Shown here: piece by piece, positions 1 to 7,642 of the stretch
Numbering within the stretch: the stretch's first letter is position 1
Layout: each line of letters begins with the position of its first letter
Assembly: GCF_009720625.1 (NCBI RefSeq)
Contig: NZ_CP046266.1
Coordinates: 1,993,501-2,057,500, forward strand
DNA from: Metabacillus sediminilitoris
Lineage (GTDB): Bacteria; Bacillota; Bacilli; Bacillales; Bacillaceae
DNA: 64,000 nucleotides
Direction of reading: 5' to 3'
Notes under the pieces: generated by a model
The model's input: only the letters and a program-made list of their open reading frames with translations
What the model was told of the DNA's origin: nothing
Databases searched by the model: none
Position numbers and translations under genes: made by a program

Positions 1-2
1 TA

Positions 3-113
3 CAAGGGAAAACGGTTCAATTATTAACAAATTCATATGACTCAACTTGGCAATATGGAAGTGAGGTGTATGTTGGATGGAACCCATCAGACATTATGCT
101 GATCAAGAAGTAA
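3..113 (+). CDS. ABC transporter ATP-binding protein, C-terminal end (PotA-like), partial
   Basis: An open frame enters from the window edge and stops at 111-113. Its last residues (…VYVGWNPSDIMLIKK) have the look of the C-terminal TOBE-type domain that closes PotA/CysA-type importer ATPases. It overlaps the start of the next permease gene by 37 bases, the usual tight coupling in these operons. Only about 36 residues are visible, so Walker motifs cannot be checked. The assignment rests on this tail and on the two PotB/PotC-type permeases that follow. Confidence 0.6.
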   Translation, partial: QGKTVQLLTNSYDSTWQYGSEVYVGWNPSDIMLIKK

Positions 114-1018
114 GTGAACAAGTAAAAGTAGAACCGCAAAAAAAGACGAAAGTGAGAAAAAGAAGAAGTTGGATCGCTGGGCTGCTTCTTTTAGTCCCTA
201 TCCTTTTATTCATTTTTGGATTTTTTGTTGTTCCTATGCTATATATTTTGTATTTAAGTTTTATTTCTACTGATAAATTGAATGGTACGGATGCTGTTTA
301 TAGCTTACAAAACTATATAACTTTATTTACCGATAGCTATTACTTATCTTCGATGTGGCTGACAGTGAAAATCAGTTTATATTCTGTGCTTGTTTCCCTT
401 ATCCTAGGATATCCAATCGCGTTAACGATGGCGAAAAGCTCACCTAAAGTTCGGGGATATATTACTTTATTAATTGCTTCTCCTCTTTTGGTAAGCATCG
501 TCGTACGTAACTTTGGATGGTACTTATTATTATTGCCGAACGGTACAATCAATCAAGTATTAATGAATCTAGGCCTTATTAATAAGCCGCTAAATCTATT
601 ATTCTCTGAACTTGGTGTCGTAATTGGGCTCTCAAACGCCTATTTGCCTTTCATGGTTTTAGCAATTGTGACTAGCTTGTATAATATTGACCCTTCATTA
701 GAGAAAGCGGGAGCAATTCTTGGGGCAAGTCCACTGCGCAGTTTTTTTTCCATTACACTTCCGCTTAGCTTGCCAGGAATCGTATCAGGTTGTGTGCTTG
801 TCTTTAGTTTATCGATGAGTGCCTATGTCACTCCTTCTTTAATGGGAGGAGCGAATGTTCCTATGATGCCAGTTGTTGTATACGATCAAATTAACAACCT
901 GTTGAAATGGACGTTTGGTTCAGCATTGTCGTACGTACTTCTAATCATTACGCTTCTTTCAGTATTCGTCTTTACACGAGCATTTGAAAAAAGTAAGTTT
1001 AGGGAGGTGTTCCGATGA
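77..1018 (+). CDS. ABC transporter permease, PotB-like
   Basis: A 313-residue inner-membrane protein with a short basic cytoplasmic N-terminus (residues 1-33, many K/R) followed by six hydrophobic segments. The EAA loop that docks to the ATPase is near residues 210-230 (EKAGAILGASPLRSFFSITL), as in PotB/PotH-type permeases. The ATG at 77 is preceded by GAGGTG at 62-67 and overlaps the ATPase gene. It would form a heterodimeric channel with the next gene. Polyamine import is the commonest role of the family, but anion and amino-acid-derived substrates are also known. No substrate-binding protein gene lies in this window, so the substrate is open. Confidence 0.85.
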   Translation: MEPIRHYADQEVSEQVKVEPQKKTKVRKRRSWIAGLLLLVPILLFIFGFFVVPMLYILYLSFISTDKLNGTDAVYSLQNYITLFTDSYYLSSMWLTVKISLYSVLVSLILGYPIALTMAKSSPKVRGYITLLIASPLLVSIVVRNFGWYLLLLPNGTINQVLMNLGLINKPLNLLFSELGVVIGLSNAYLPFMVLAIVTSLYNIDPSLEKAGAILGASPLRSFFSITLPLSLPGIVSGCVLVFSLSMSAYVTPSLMGGANVPMMPVVVYDQINNLLKWTFGSALSYVLLIITLLSVFVFTRAFEKSKFREVFR

Positions 1019-1815
1019 TGAAAATACTTGGAAAGTTCCGAACGATCCTTGCTGTGTTGGGGATCATCTATATATTAATTCCATTAGTTGTTGTCGTTCC
1101 TGCATCTTTTACAAGTGCAAATTATCCAAGCTTTCCACCAAAAGGTTTTTCTCTGCAATGGTATACAATGATTTTGGAACGTTCTGAATTCATCGAAGCC
1201 TTCTATAATAGTTTGCAATTTGCTTTCTTAGCCGCATTTTTTGCTGTTTTATTCGGGACGCTAGGTGCACTGGCAATTGCGAAGTATGATATTCCAGGAA
1301 AGAACTATATTACATCAATATTGACAGCGCCGTTAAGTGTACCACAACTAGTATTGGGGATTGCCCTGCTTATTTATTTCACACCGATGATGCTTGCAGG
1401 TACATCAACAGGCTTTTTGATTGCACACACGATCATTTGTATCCCGTATGTTATTCGCTTGGTACTAACAGGATTAAGTGGATTTGATTACAATTTGGAA
1501 AAAGCTGCAGCTATTCTTGGGGCAAATCCATTAATCGTCTTTTGGAAGGTGACACTGCCGCTCATCAGACCGGCAATGATATCTGGAGGATTATTTGCCT
1601 TCTTGACATCTTTTGATAATGTCACAATCTCATTGTTTATGATTTCCCCTGATATGCGAACACTTCCAATCGAGATTTTCTCAACGATGCAGGATGCTTA
1701 TAATCCAATAGTAGCTTCCGTTTCAAGTGTGGTTATTTTTATTTCTGTCATATTAATAGTAGTACTTGAAAAAATTCATGGGGTTGGAAAGGTATTCGGT
1801 GGCACTCAGCATTAG
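1015..1815 (+). CDS. ABC transporter permease, PotC-like
   Basis: A 266-residue membrane protein, partner of the preceding permease, starting in an ATGA overlap with its stop. A strong GGGAGGTG lies just upstream. An ATGATG start allows initiation at 1015 or 1018. It has six membrane segments and an EAA-type loop around residues 160-180 (EKAAAILGANPLIVFWKVTL). It is the last gene of the visible operon and is followed by a hairpin. The position downstream matches potABC(D) order, but a potD-type binding protein is missing here. The neighbouring racemase-family gene on the other strand gives no firm substrate clue. Confidence 0.85.
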   Translation: MMKILGKFRTILAVLGIIYILIPLVVVVPASFTSANYPSFPPKGFSLQWYTMILERSEFIEAFYNSLQFAFLAAFFAVLFGTLGALAIAKYDIPGKNYITSILTAPLSVPQLVLGIALLIYFTPMMLAGTSTGFLIAHTIICIPYVIRLVLTGLSGFDYNLEKAAAILGANPLIVFWKVTLPLIRPAMISGGLFAFLTSFDNVTISLFMISPDMRTLPIEIFSTMQDAYNPIVASVSSVVIFISVILIVVLEKIHGVGKVFGGTQH

Positions 1816-1845
1816 GAAATTATGAGGTGAAAAAAATAACATAGC

Positions 1846-1877
1846 CGGCCGTTTTACTTGTTAAAGCAAAACGGCCG
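1846..1877. terminator. Hairpin after the PotABC-like operon
   Basis: Perfect 10-bp arms CGGCCGTTTT and AAAACGGCCG are separated by 12 bases. There is no good T-run on the + side. On the reverse strand the stem is followed by a T-rich stretch, so it may serve transcripts from the right. A terminator or mRNA-end hairpin is the likely role. Confidence 0.55.
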
Positions 1878-1937
1878 ACTGTTTCAGTTCAAGAAGAATG
1901 ATTTTTTAAAATAATAAGTATAAATTTTGAACTTAGT

Positions 1938-2064
1938 GTCGGTGTCTAGCTCCAGCGCCTAGTCCCTCGGGTCATAAGCCACGTATGAATTGAAGGTAAA
2001 ATACACCTTCTATTCATACGCGTCTTATGCCTGTCGGGCCTGAACAAGGCGCTTGTGCTTTTCT
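1938..2064. repeat. Long palindromic intergenic repeat (Bacillus REP-like), copy A
   Basis: A nested palindrome. The outer arms are AGCGCCT and AGGCGCT. The inner arms pair ATGAATTGAAGGT with ACCTTCTATTCAT. A diverged relative lies at 32590-32755 and shares the inner GAATTGAAGGTAAAA and ACACCTTCTATTCA arms. I recall this class (beginning GTGTCTAGCTCCAGCGCCTA) as dispersed in Bacillus genomes. It has no coding sequence of its own and overlaps the 3' end of the racemase gene. Confidence 0.75.
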
Positions 2065-2688
2065 TAAATAGCTTATACACCTATTCACAGTTGCTTGTGG
2101 AGCAGTAAGAATAGGAACAGAGGTCTGAACCTGATGGGCAATATGATCCATGCTGTACTGAGAAAGGATTATTACATCCACTATTCCGTCCATTTGCTGT
2201 ATCATGTTTCGTACTCTTTCGTCATGTTCATCGTTCCTCCCTTTAAAAAGAAGATGGATAATTCCTGGATCTACTAGAGATTCAATGTTACAATCCGGTT
2301 TTTTTTCTCTTAAATAACTCATTAAGGCAACTGGTGTTTCTTTAACTGTGGAAATTAGGCCAATTCGTTCATAGGCAAGTGCTTCATCTAACATGGCTTC
2401 ATCTGATCGAAAAAGTTTAACTGCATGCATTGGCTGCAAAATCGATGTGATGTTATTAAAGGCTGAACAAGTCAATTGAATGCAATTTGCTTCAGATTCA
2501 GCAGCAAGGTTTACCAATGCCGAAAATCTGCGAATAATTTCCGGGGTTAAGCCCCCGGACCTTTCCATCATGGAAAGCAAATTTGTATCCATAAAATGCA
2601 ACAGTTCAATTTCAGGGGCTGCTTTCTGAAAAGCTTTTTCAATAGGCTTTAAGGCTGTGGTCGTTGCATGGATCAAGGCTACTTTCAA
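2014..2688 (-). CDS. Aspartate/glutamate racemase family protein
   Basis: A 224-residue cytoplasmic protein of the Asp/Glu/hydantoin racemase fold (MKVALIHAT start, duplicated half-domains). The first catalytic cysteine is visible in QLTCSAFNN near residue 74. The position expected to hold the second cysteine reads ILSQYSM, so only one of the two proton-transfer cysteines appears to be present. This would fit a decarboxylase, isomerase or inactive member rather than a classic two-base racemase. About the last 15 residues (from RKAQAPCSG) are encoded by palindromic repeat A, so the native C-terminus has been replaced. The true substrate is unknown. Confidence 0.7.
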   Translation of the reverse strand: MKVALIHATTTALKPIEKAFQKAAPEIELLHFMDTNLLSMMERSGGLTPEIIRRFSALVNLAAESEANCIQLTCSAFNNITSILQPMHAVKLFRSDEAMLDEALAYERIGLISTVKETPVALMSYLREKKPDCNIESLVDPGIIHLLFKGRNDEHDERVRNMIQQMDGIVDVIILSQYSMDHIAHQVQTSVPILTAPQATVNRCISYLRKAQAPCSGPTGIRRV

Positions 2689-2739
2689 AATTTTTCATCC
2701 TCTTTCATTCTTATTTTGTTCATTATTATTATAATATTG

Positions 2740-3216
2740 GGAATGATGCAGATTATCTCTTTTATCGTGAAATCGTAAAAGCCTCTGGTAGCCGCTATTT
2801 AATGGAGTTTATGAAAAATCTTGATGAGCTTAATCGTGGAGGATTGGCCTTTTCTTTGAGGAAAAATATAGGACTCCCATGGAGAAGAGAACAGGTGTAT
2901 AAAGAACATTTACAAGTTTTTAACTTTATTCAGCAGAAGTCTCCCACTTTTATAAGTGGTGGGATGAATGCAATAAAAGCCATACAATTTTAGTTTGGGT
3001 TCAAACTCCACTGAATAAAGTTAAAGCCTCCGGCGGATGCCTCAGATTTTTTAAAGGAAGTTTTTCGAGCAAGCTCGAAAAAAATCTTGGCGTAAATACG
3101 CCAAGGCGCATTTGATTGGAATTTAAAAAAGAGATGCCGTTTCAGCTGCTCATGCAATTAAGCAGCATATTACTAACGCAAGATTAAAACTAGGAGATAC
3201 GAGAACGTTACAATAG
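2740..3216 (+). pseudogene. GntR-family regulator remnant (FCD domain only), interrupted by a repeat
   Basis: The translation at 2740-2921 gives an FCD effector-domain core (FYREIVKASGS, then YKEHLQVFN). After a roughly 200-base insertion the same domain resumes at about 3122 with KRDAVSAAHAIKQHI, the typical end of an FCD domain, and stops at 3216. The N-terminal winged helix is gone. FCD-type GntR proteins commonly regulate lactate or glycolate oxidation genes, and this fragment sits directly upstream of glcD in the same orientation. It is probably the lost regulator of glcDF. The reading is by eye, but both halves fit one domain. Confidence 0.7.
2922..3117 (+). mobile_element. Small palindromic mobile repeat (PATE/IS200-IS605-like), copy 1
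   Basis: Bounded by a perfect 12-bp inverted repeat, AACTTTATTCAG (2922-2933) and CTGAATAAAGTT (3011-3022). It contains a CCCAC…GTGGTGGG stem-loop and a conserved tail AAAGCCTCCGGCGGATGCC. Two more perfect hairpins follow in this copy (TTTTCGAGC/GCTCGAAAA, and CTTGGCGT/ACGCCAAG). It interrupts the FCD domain of the GntR remnant, which shows it moved. It has no open reading frame. The compact structured form resembles non-autonomous relatives of IS200/IS605, whose ends also fold into guide-RNA-like hairpins. Family assignment is an inference. Confidence 0.6.
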
Positions 3217-3250
3217 GATATTAGATATTTTTTCAAAGGGAGGTTGGGTC

Positions 3251-4663
3251 TTGATACATGCAGAAATAGAAAAAGAAATACGCCAAGTGATCAATAATAA
3301 ACGTCGAGTACTTACAAATGAAGCGGATCTTGCCAGTTATTCATATGATGCCTCTTTCGGCGTTTTTCCCCCGGATGTTGTTGTACAGCCAACTTCTACG
3401 AATGAAGTGGTTGGAATTGTCAAAGTGGCCAATAAACATAAAACCCCGATTTATCCAAGGGGAAAGGGAACAAGCTTAAGCGGGGGACCACTACCTGTTC
3501 ATGGAGGAATTGTTCTTGATTTTTCTAAATGGACAGATACTTTAATTATCGAACCAGATGATTTAGTCGCCATTGTTTCCCCAGGAGTTATAACGGCAGA
3601 TATTAATAAAATGGCCAATAAATTTGGTCTTATGTATCCTCCTGATCCGAGCAGCTCTCATGTTTCAACGATTGGTGGAAATTTATCGGAAAACGCCGGT
3701 GGCCCGCGTGGACTTAAATATGGGGTTACGAAAGATTATGTGCTCGGCCTTGAAGTTGTTACTGCTGACGGTGAAGTAATCCAAACTGGGGGAAGAACTG
3801 TAAAAAATGTAACAGGATATGACTTAACAAAATTAATTGTTGGATCTGAAGGGACCTTAGGGATTATAACAAAAGCGATTTTACAGCTAATCCCTAAACC
3901 ACAGTCTACAGGAACTTTAATGGTCCTTTTTGATGATCTATTCATTGCCGGAAAAGCCATTTCTAGCATCCTGACAGGTGGCATTTTACCATCTAAATTA
4001 GAAATTATGGATCAAGCATCTGTTGTCGCTGTAGAGCAATTTGATCCATTAGGGTTACCTACCGATATAGAAGCACTTTTATTAATAGAATTGGACGGAC
4101 ATCCTGCTGCCATAGAGGCAGAAGCCAAAAGGGTGAAGGAAATTTGCTTAGAAATTGGCGCTATTAAAGTGAAAACAGCAGAAACAAAGGAAGAAGAAGC
4201 CGAACTTTGGAAGGCGAGAAAACTAGTTTCTCCAGCGATAGTCCGAAAAAAGCCAACGAAAATTTCAGAAGATGCTACTGTTCCGCGCAGTAGGATTCCA
4301 GAAATGTTTCAACGCTTAAAGGAAATAAGAGATAAGTATAACATCGATTTAGTTGTATTTGGCCATGCTGGAGATGGGAATTTACATCCCAATATAATAG
4401 CGGATAAACGTAATATCGAAGAAATGAAGCGAGTTGAAAAAGCAGTCGAGGAGATTTTTAAAGCCGCATTGGAAATGGGTGGCACTTTATCAGGAGAGCA
4501 TGGAATTGGAATGATGAAGACCCCTTTTATGGAGATGGAGCTTGGTACAACCGGTTTATACATGATGAAACGGATTAAAGAAGCCTGGGATCCTCATAAC
4601 CTCTTAAATCCCGGGAAAATGTTTCCTGATCCTGGACAAAGGTTTGCATTAACAAATGAGTAA
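3251..4663 (+). CDS. glcD: FAD-linked glycolate/lactate oxidase subunit GlcD
   Basis: A 470-residue flavoprotein that oxidises 2-hydroxy acids such as glycolate and passes electrons to the iron-sulfur partner GlcF. A PCMH-type FAD-binding domain spans about residues 40-215 (PRGKGTSLSGG, NAGGPRGLKYG and GSEGTLGIIT motifs). The FAD-linked oxidase C-domain follows, with FGHAGDGNLHPN and GGTLSGEHGIG. The length is normal for the family. The start is TTG at 3251, 6 bases after GGGAGGT. It overlaps glcF by 8 bases. The remnants of GntR and IclR regulators on either side suggest local control was lost. D-lactate dehydrogenase activity is an alternative. Confidence 0.9.
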   Translation: MIHAEIEKEIRQVINNKRRVLTNEADLASYSYDASFGVFPPDVVVQPTSTNEVVGIVKVANKHKTPIYPRGKGTSLSGGPLPVHGGIVLDFSKWTDTLIIEPDDLVAIVSPGVITADINKMANKFGLMYPPDPSSSHVSTIGGNLSENAGGPRGLKYGVTKDYVLGLEVVTADGEVIQTGGRTVKNVTGYDLTKLIVGSEGTLGIITKAILQLIPKPQSTGTLMVLFDDLFIAGKAISSILTGGILPSKLEIMDQASVVAVEQFDPLGLPTDIEALLLIELDGHPAAIEAEAKRVKEICLEIGAIKVKTAETKEEEAELWKARKLVSPAIVRKKPTKISEDATVPRSRIPEMFQRLKEIRDKYNIDLVVFGHAGDGNLHPNIIADKRNIEEMKRVEKAVEEIFKAALEMGGTLSGEHGIGMMKTPFMEMELGTTGLYMMKRIKEAWDPHNLLNPGKMFPDPGQRFALTNE

Positions 4664-5924
4664 AAGCTATCGATTAGCCTATGAAGAAACGTTTGCATGT
4701 GTCCAATGCGGCTATTGTTTGCCAAAATGCCCAACCTACGAGACGACAGGTGTGGAAACCCAGTCACCACGGGGGCGAATTAATTTAGTGAAGTTATTAG
4801 CAGAAGAAAAAATTTCGATAGATTCTGCAGCTTCTTCCATTGAATTATGTTTAGGCTGTAGAGCCTGTGAAACAGCTTGTCCGACCAATGTTCAATACGG
4901 GACAATTTTACAATCTGCCAAGGAATTAATCACAAAAGAGATGCCTTCTTCTAAAATGGAATTGCTACTCCTTGAAAAAGGATTACCAAATAAAAAGTGG
5001 CAAAAAGCTGCTGGAAGAGGGTTAGAAATAGCACAAAAAACAGGAATGGTATCTTTAGCGAGAAAAGCAGGCATCATGAGGGTATTTCCAGAAAGTATTC
5101 AGGCAATGGAATCAATTGCACCCATGATAAAGATGCCGAAAAAAAAAGAAAGAAAATACAGAGTATTACCTCCAATTGGGAAGAAGACCTATACTGTTGG
5201 ATTTTTTGTTGGCTGTATTATGGATATGATGTTCTCAAAAATCAATGATGACAGTATGAAATTGCTACAGCTCGCTGGCTATGAAGTCACCTTAATTGAA
5301 GAACAAACATGCTGTGGAGCTCTTTTACATCATAGCGGGAAAAAAAGAGAGACAATTGCACTAGCCAAAAAAAATATTGCAGTTTTTGAAAAATATGATT
5401 TTGATTTTATTATCAATAGTATCGGTGGCTGTGGTGCGATGTTAGTGGAGTATCCTGAATTGTTTGACGAACACTCAGAATGGCATTCTCGAGCAGAAAA
5501 ATTTGCCTTGCGGTGTAAAGATATTAGCGTTTTATTAGCTGAGAGTTCATTGCCATTTACCAAAGAAATTCGAAAAGTCGTAGCATACCAACCTTCGTGT
5601 CATTTACGGCATGTTCAAAAAGTCATTGATGAGCCCCACCAATTAATAAAGAAGATTCCGGGAATTGATTATCGTACTTTTGAAAAACAGGACATGTGCT
5701 GCGGATCTGCAGGAATTTACAATGTTGTCCACTACAATGAAGCAATGGAAGTGTTGGATCAAAAGATGACTCATATTGAAAAAGTGGAGCCAGATATCAT
5801 CGTCACAAGTAATCCAGGATGCCATTTACAGATGAAATTAGGTGTTGAGCGCGAAGGGAAAACAGAAAAAATAAAAGTTGTTCATATTGTTGAGCTTCTA
5901 GCCGAAGCCTGTGAGATATACTAG
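4656..5924 (+). CDS. glcF: Glycolate oxidase iron-sulfur subunit GlcF
   Basis: A 422-residue (Fe-S)-binding protein. Two 4Fe-4S clusters are visible near the N-terminus: CVQCGYCLPKCP (about residues 15-26) and CLGCRACETACP (about 68-79). Two cysteine-rich CCG domains follow (…EEQTCCGALLHH… and …QDMCCGSAG…), which bind further iron-sulfur or heterodisulfide-type centres in this family. It would relay electrons from GlcD to the membrane quinone pool. It is translationally coupled to glcD by an 8-base overlap. No GlcE homologue is present, as in many Firmicutes. Confidence 0.9.
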   Translation: MSKSYRLAYEETFACVQCGYCLPKCPTYETTGVETQSPRGRINLVKLLAEEKISIDSAASSIELCLGCRACETACPTNVQYGTILQSAKELITKEMPSSKMELLLLEKGLPNKKWQKAAGRGLEIAQKTGMVSLARKAGIMRVFPESIQAMESIAPMIKMPKKKERKYRVLPPIGKKTYTVGFFVGCIMDMMFSKINDDSMKLLQLAGYEVTLIEEQTCCGALLHHSGKKRETIALAKKNIAVFEKYDFDFIINSIGGCGAMLVEYPELFDEHSEWHSRAEKFALRCKDISVLLAESSLPFTKEIRKVVAYQPSCHLRHVQKVIDEPHQLIKKIPGIDYRTFEKQDMCCGSAGIYNVVHYNEAMEVLDQKMTHIEKVEPDIIVTSNPGCHLQMKLGVEREGKTEKIKVVHIVELLAEACEIY

Positions 5925-5930
5925 TTCATA

Positions 5931-6127
5931 AACAACGACAATCAAGGCTATGCTTTGACAAAAGGGAAACGGGTCAAAAGTGCTACTTCCATTAGTGTTC
6001 CAATTATTGCTAATCGGCAATATTACTAGGTGCGTTGTCTATAACATTTCGTTACATTCGTCACGATGAGTATGATATCGAACATCTTATCTTGCTTTTA
6101 CAACAAGCTGCTCAGAGTATCTCGTGA
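5931..6127 (+). pseudogene. IclR-family regulator remnant (C-terminal effector domain)
   Basis: The first frame reads NDNQGYALTKGKRVKSATSI and SVPIIANRQYY. After a frameshift near 6030 a second frame reads GALSITFRYIRHDEYDIEHL, continuing to LQQAAQSIS and a stop at 6125. This matches the closing part of IclR effector domains (GYA…, …S.PI…, GALSI…, …A..IS). The HTH and most of the effector domain are missing. With the GntR remnant upstream it is the second broken regulator flanking glcDF. Confidence 0.7.
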
Positions 6128-6355
6128 ATGTAAACTCGGATTGTCTTATTCAAGAGGAATGGGCTGAACGATTGGGTTAGGACAAAAACTAATTAAAAGA
6201 AATATTAACTCAAATGGAAGAGTTTCAATTATGTGACGAAACCAATCAACGATATATTCAGTTAAATGCTGCGTTTCATGCAACGCTTTCGACAGGGAGT
6301 TCATGTTATAAAAAAAATATTCTATTAAACTATACGAAAAAGAAGGTGTTTAGAT
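6128..6355 (+). other. Decayed coding sequence, unidentified
   Basis: Short open stretches read like old protein sequence (NVNSDCLIQEEWAERLG; then YIQLNAAFHATLSTGSS). The second could be from an FCD-type regulator, but this is too short to call. It ends where the ribosome binding site of the SDR gene begins (AGAAGGTG, 6340-6347). Confidence 0.3.
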
Positions 6356-7141
6356 TTGGAGCTAAATTTACATAATAAAGTTGCACTTGTAATAGCCTCC
6401 AGTCAAGGTCTAGGGAAAGCAATAGCAATGCAACTAGTAAAAGAAGGAGCAAATGTTATGCTAACTAGCCGAGATGCTGAAAAGTTAGCTATTGTTCAAA
6501 AAGAATTAGAGACCTTAAATAAAGGAAGAGTTTCCTATTGCCCAGCTGATATTACAAAAGTAGAAGACATTAAATCGTTAGTCCGCAAAACTAATGATGT
6601 GTTCGGTAAAATTGATATATTAATTAATAATGCTGGTGGACCTCCTGTAGGATCATTTGAATCATTTTCTGATAAAGACTGGCAAAATGCATTTGAGCTA
6701 AATTTGTTGAGTTATATTAGAATAATCCGTGGGGTTCTTCCAGATTTGAAAGAGGCAGGTGGACGAATTGTTAATATTGCTTCTTCTTCTGTTAAACAAC
6801 CTATACCTGGACTTATTCTTTCGAATACATTTCGATTAGGTATTGTAGGACTGGCTAAAACATTGGCAGAAGAACTGGCTCCATATAACATATTAGTTAA
6901 TACAGTTAGCCCAGGAAGAATTGCAACAGAGCGTGTTGCACACCTTGATAAAATGAATGCCGAGAGATTAGGCGTTTCTAAAGAGCAAATTAAAGAAAGA
7001 ACCCAAAATACAATTCCCTTAAAACGGTATGGAACTCCAGAGGAATTTGCTAATGTAATAGTATTTTTAGTTTCTGATGCAAGTACTTATGTAACTGGCA
7101 GTTCAATTTTAGTTGACGGAGGAATGATTAAATCAATTTAA
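6356..7141 (+). CDS. SDR family oxidoreductase lacking the YxxxK catalytic pair
   Basis: A 261-residue Rossmann-fold protein of the short-chain dehydrogenase family. The cofactor motif is ASSQGLGKAIA (about residues 14-24), a variant of TGxxxGIG. NNAGG (about 90-94) is present, as is the C-terminal GSSILVDGG. The active-site segment reads IASSSVKQPIPGLILSNTFR, so the usual YxxxK is replaced by SNTFR while the upstream serines remain. A distinct SDR subgroup with this change exists, and its reaction is not settled. The start is TTG at 6356 after AGAAGGTG. The stop codon TAA overlaps the first bases of repeat copy 2. The gene may travel with glcDF, but a functional link is not shown. Confidence 0.8.
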   Translation: MELNLHNKVALVIASSQGLGKAIAMQLVKEGANVMLTSRDAEKLAIVQKELETLNKGRVSYCPADITKVEDIKSLVRKTNDVFGKIDILINNAGGPPVGSFESFSDKDWQNAFELNLLSYIRIIRGVLPDLKEAGGRIVNIASSSVKQPIPGLILSNTFRLGIVGLAKTLAEELAPYNILVNTVSPGRIATERVAHLDKMNAERLGVSKEQIKERTQNTIPLKRYGTPEEFANVIVFLVSDASTYVTGSSILVDGGMIKSI

Positions 7142-7300
7142 CTTTATTCAGCAGAAGTCCCCCACTACTATAAGTGGTGGGATGAATGCGATAAAAGCCC
7201 TACAATTCAGTCGGGGTTCAAACTTCGACTGAATAAAGTTAAAGCCTCCGGCGGATGCCACAGATTTTTTAAAGGAAGTTAATTAGTGGGCAATTGATTA
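7140..7300 (+). mobile_element. Small palindromic mobile repeat, copy 2
   Basis: Same element as at 2922: AACTTTATTCAG at 7140-7151, CCCAC…GTGGTGGG stem, CTGAATAAAGTT at 7229-7240 and the AAAGCCTCCGGCGGATGCC tail. It is in the same orientation and lacks the two extra hairpins of copy 1. It starts exactly on the SDR stop codon. The left junction is TTT|AAC in both copies. Confidence 0.65.
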
Positions 7301-7642
7301 CTTAATAAACAATCCATTTCGAAAACTTCAAAAAGAAAAATAATCTTCGGCGGACTATTGTGTTCGCTTTTTTTCATCTTCTATATAGAAAAAACTACCT
7401 TTCAATTATTCAACAAAAAAATCACAAATAAAACTATATTTTTCACAAAAAGTCCCAAAGTTATCACAATTCAAAATAGAAAGATATTTTATACAATAGA
7501 ATCAACACCATGTGAAAGCGCTTAAATGAGACGTAATCCTAAATGAAAAAAAGAGGAGGTGTGTTGAAACAGTTTAACGATAATGAGAAAGCTATTAGTA
7601 ATTTAATCTTAATGAAACAAAATGAAGGGGAGGATTGAAACA
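7301..7642 (+). promoter_or_regulatory. Leader of the first GH3 gene with a cre box
   Basis: An AT-rich leader. A -10-like TACAAT lies at 7492-7497 with a weak TTCAAA 16 bases upstream. TGAAAGCGCTTAAA at 7513-7526 matches the CcpA cre consensus over its first 11 bases and sits just downstream of the -10, where it would act as a roadblock. Nothing else was recognised here. Confidence 0.55.
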
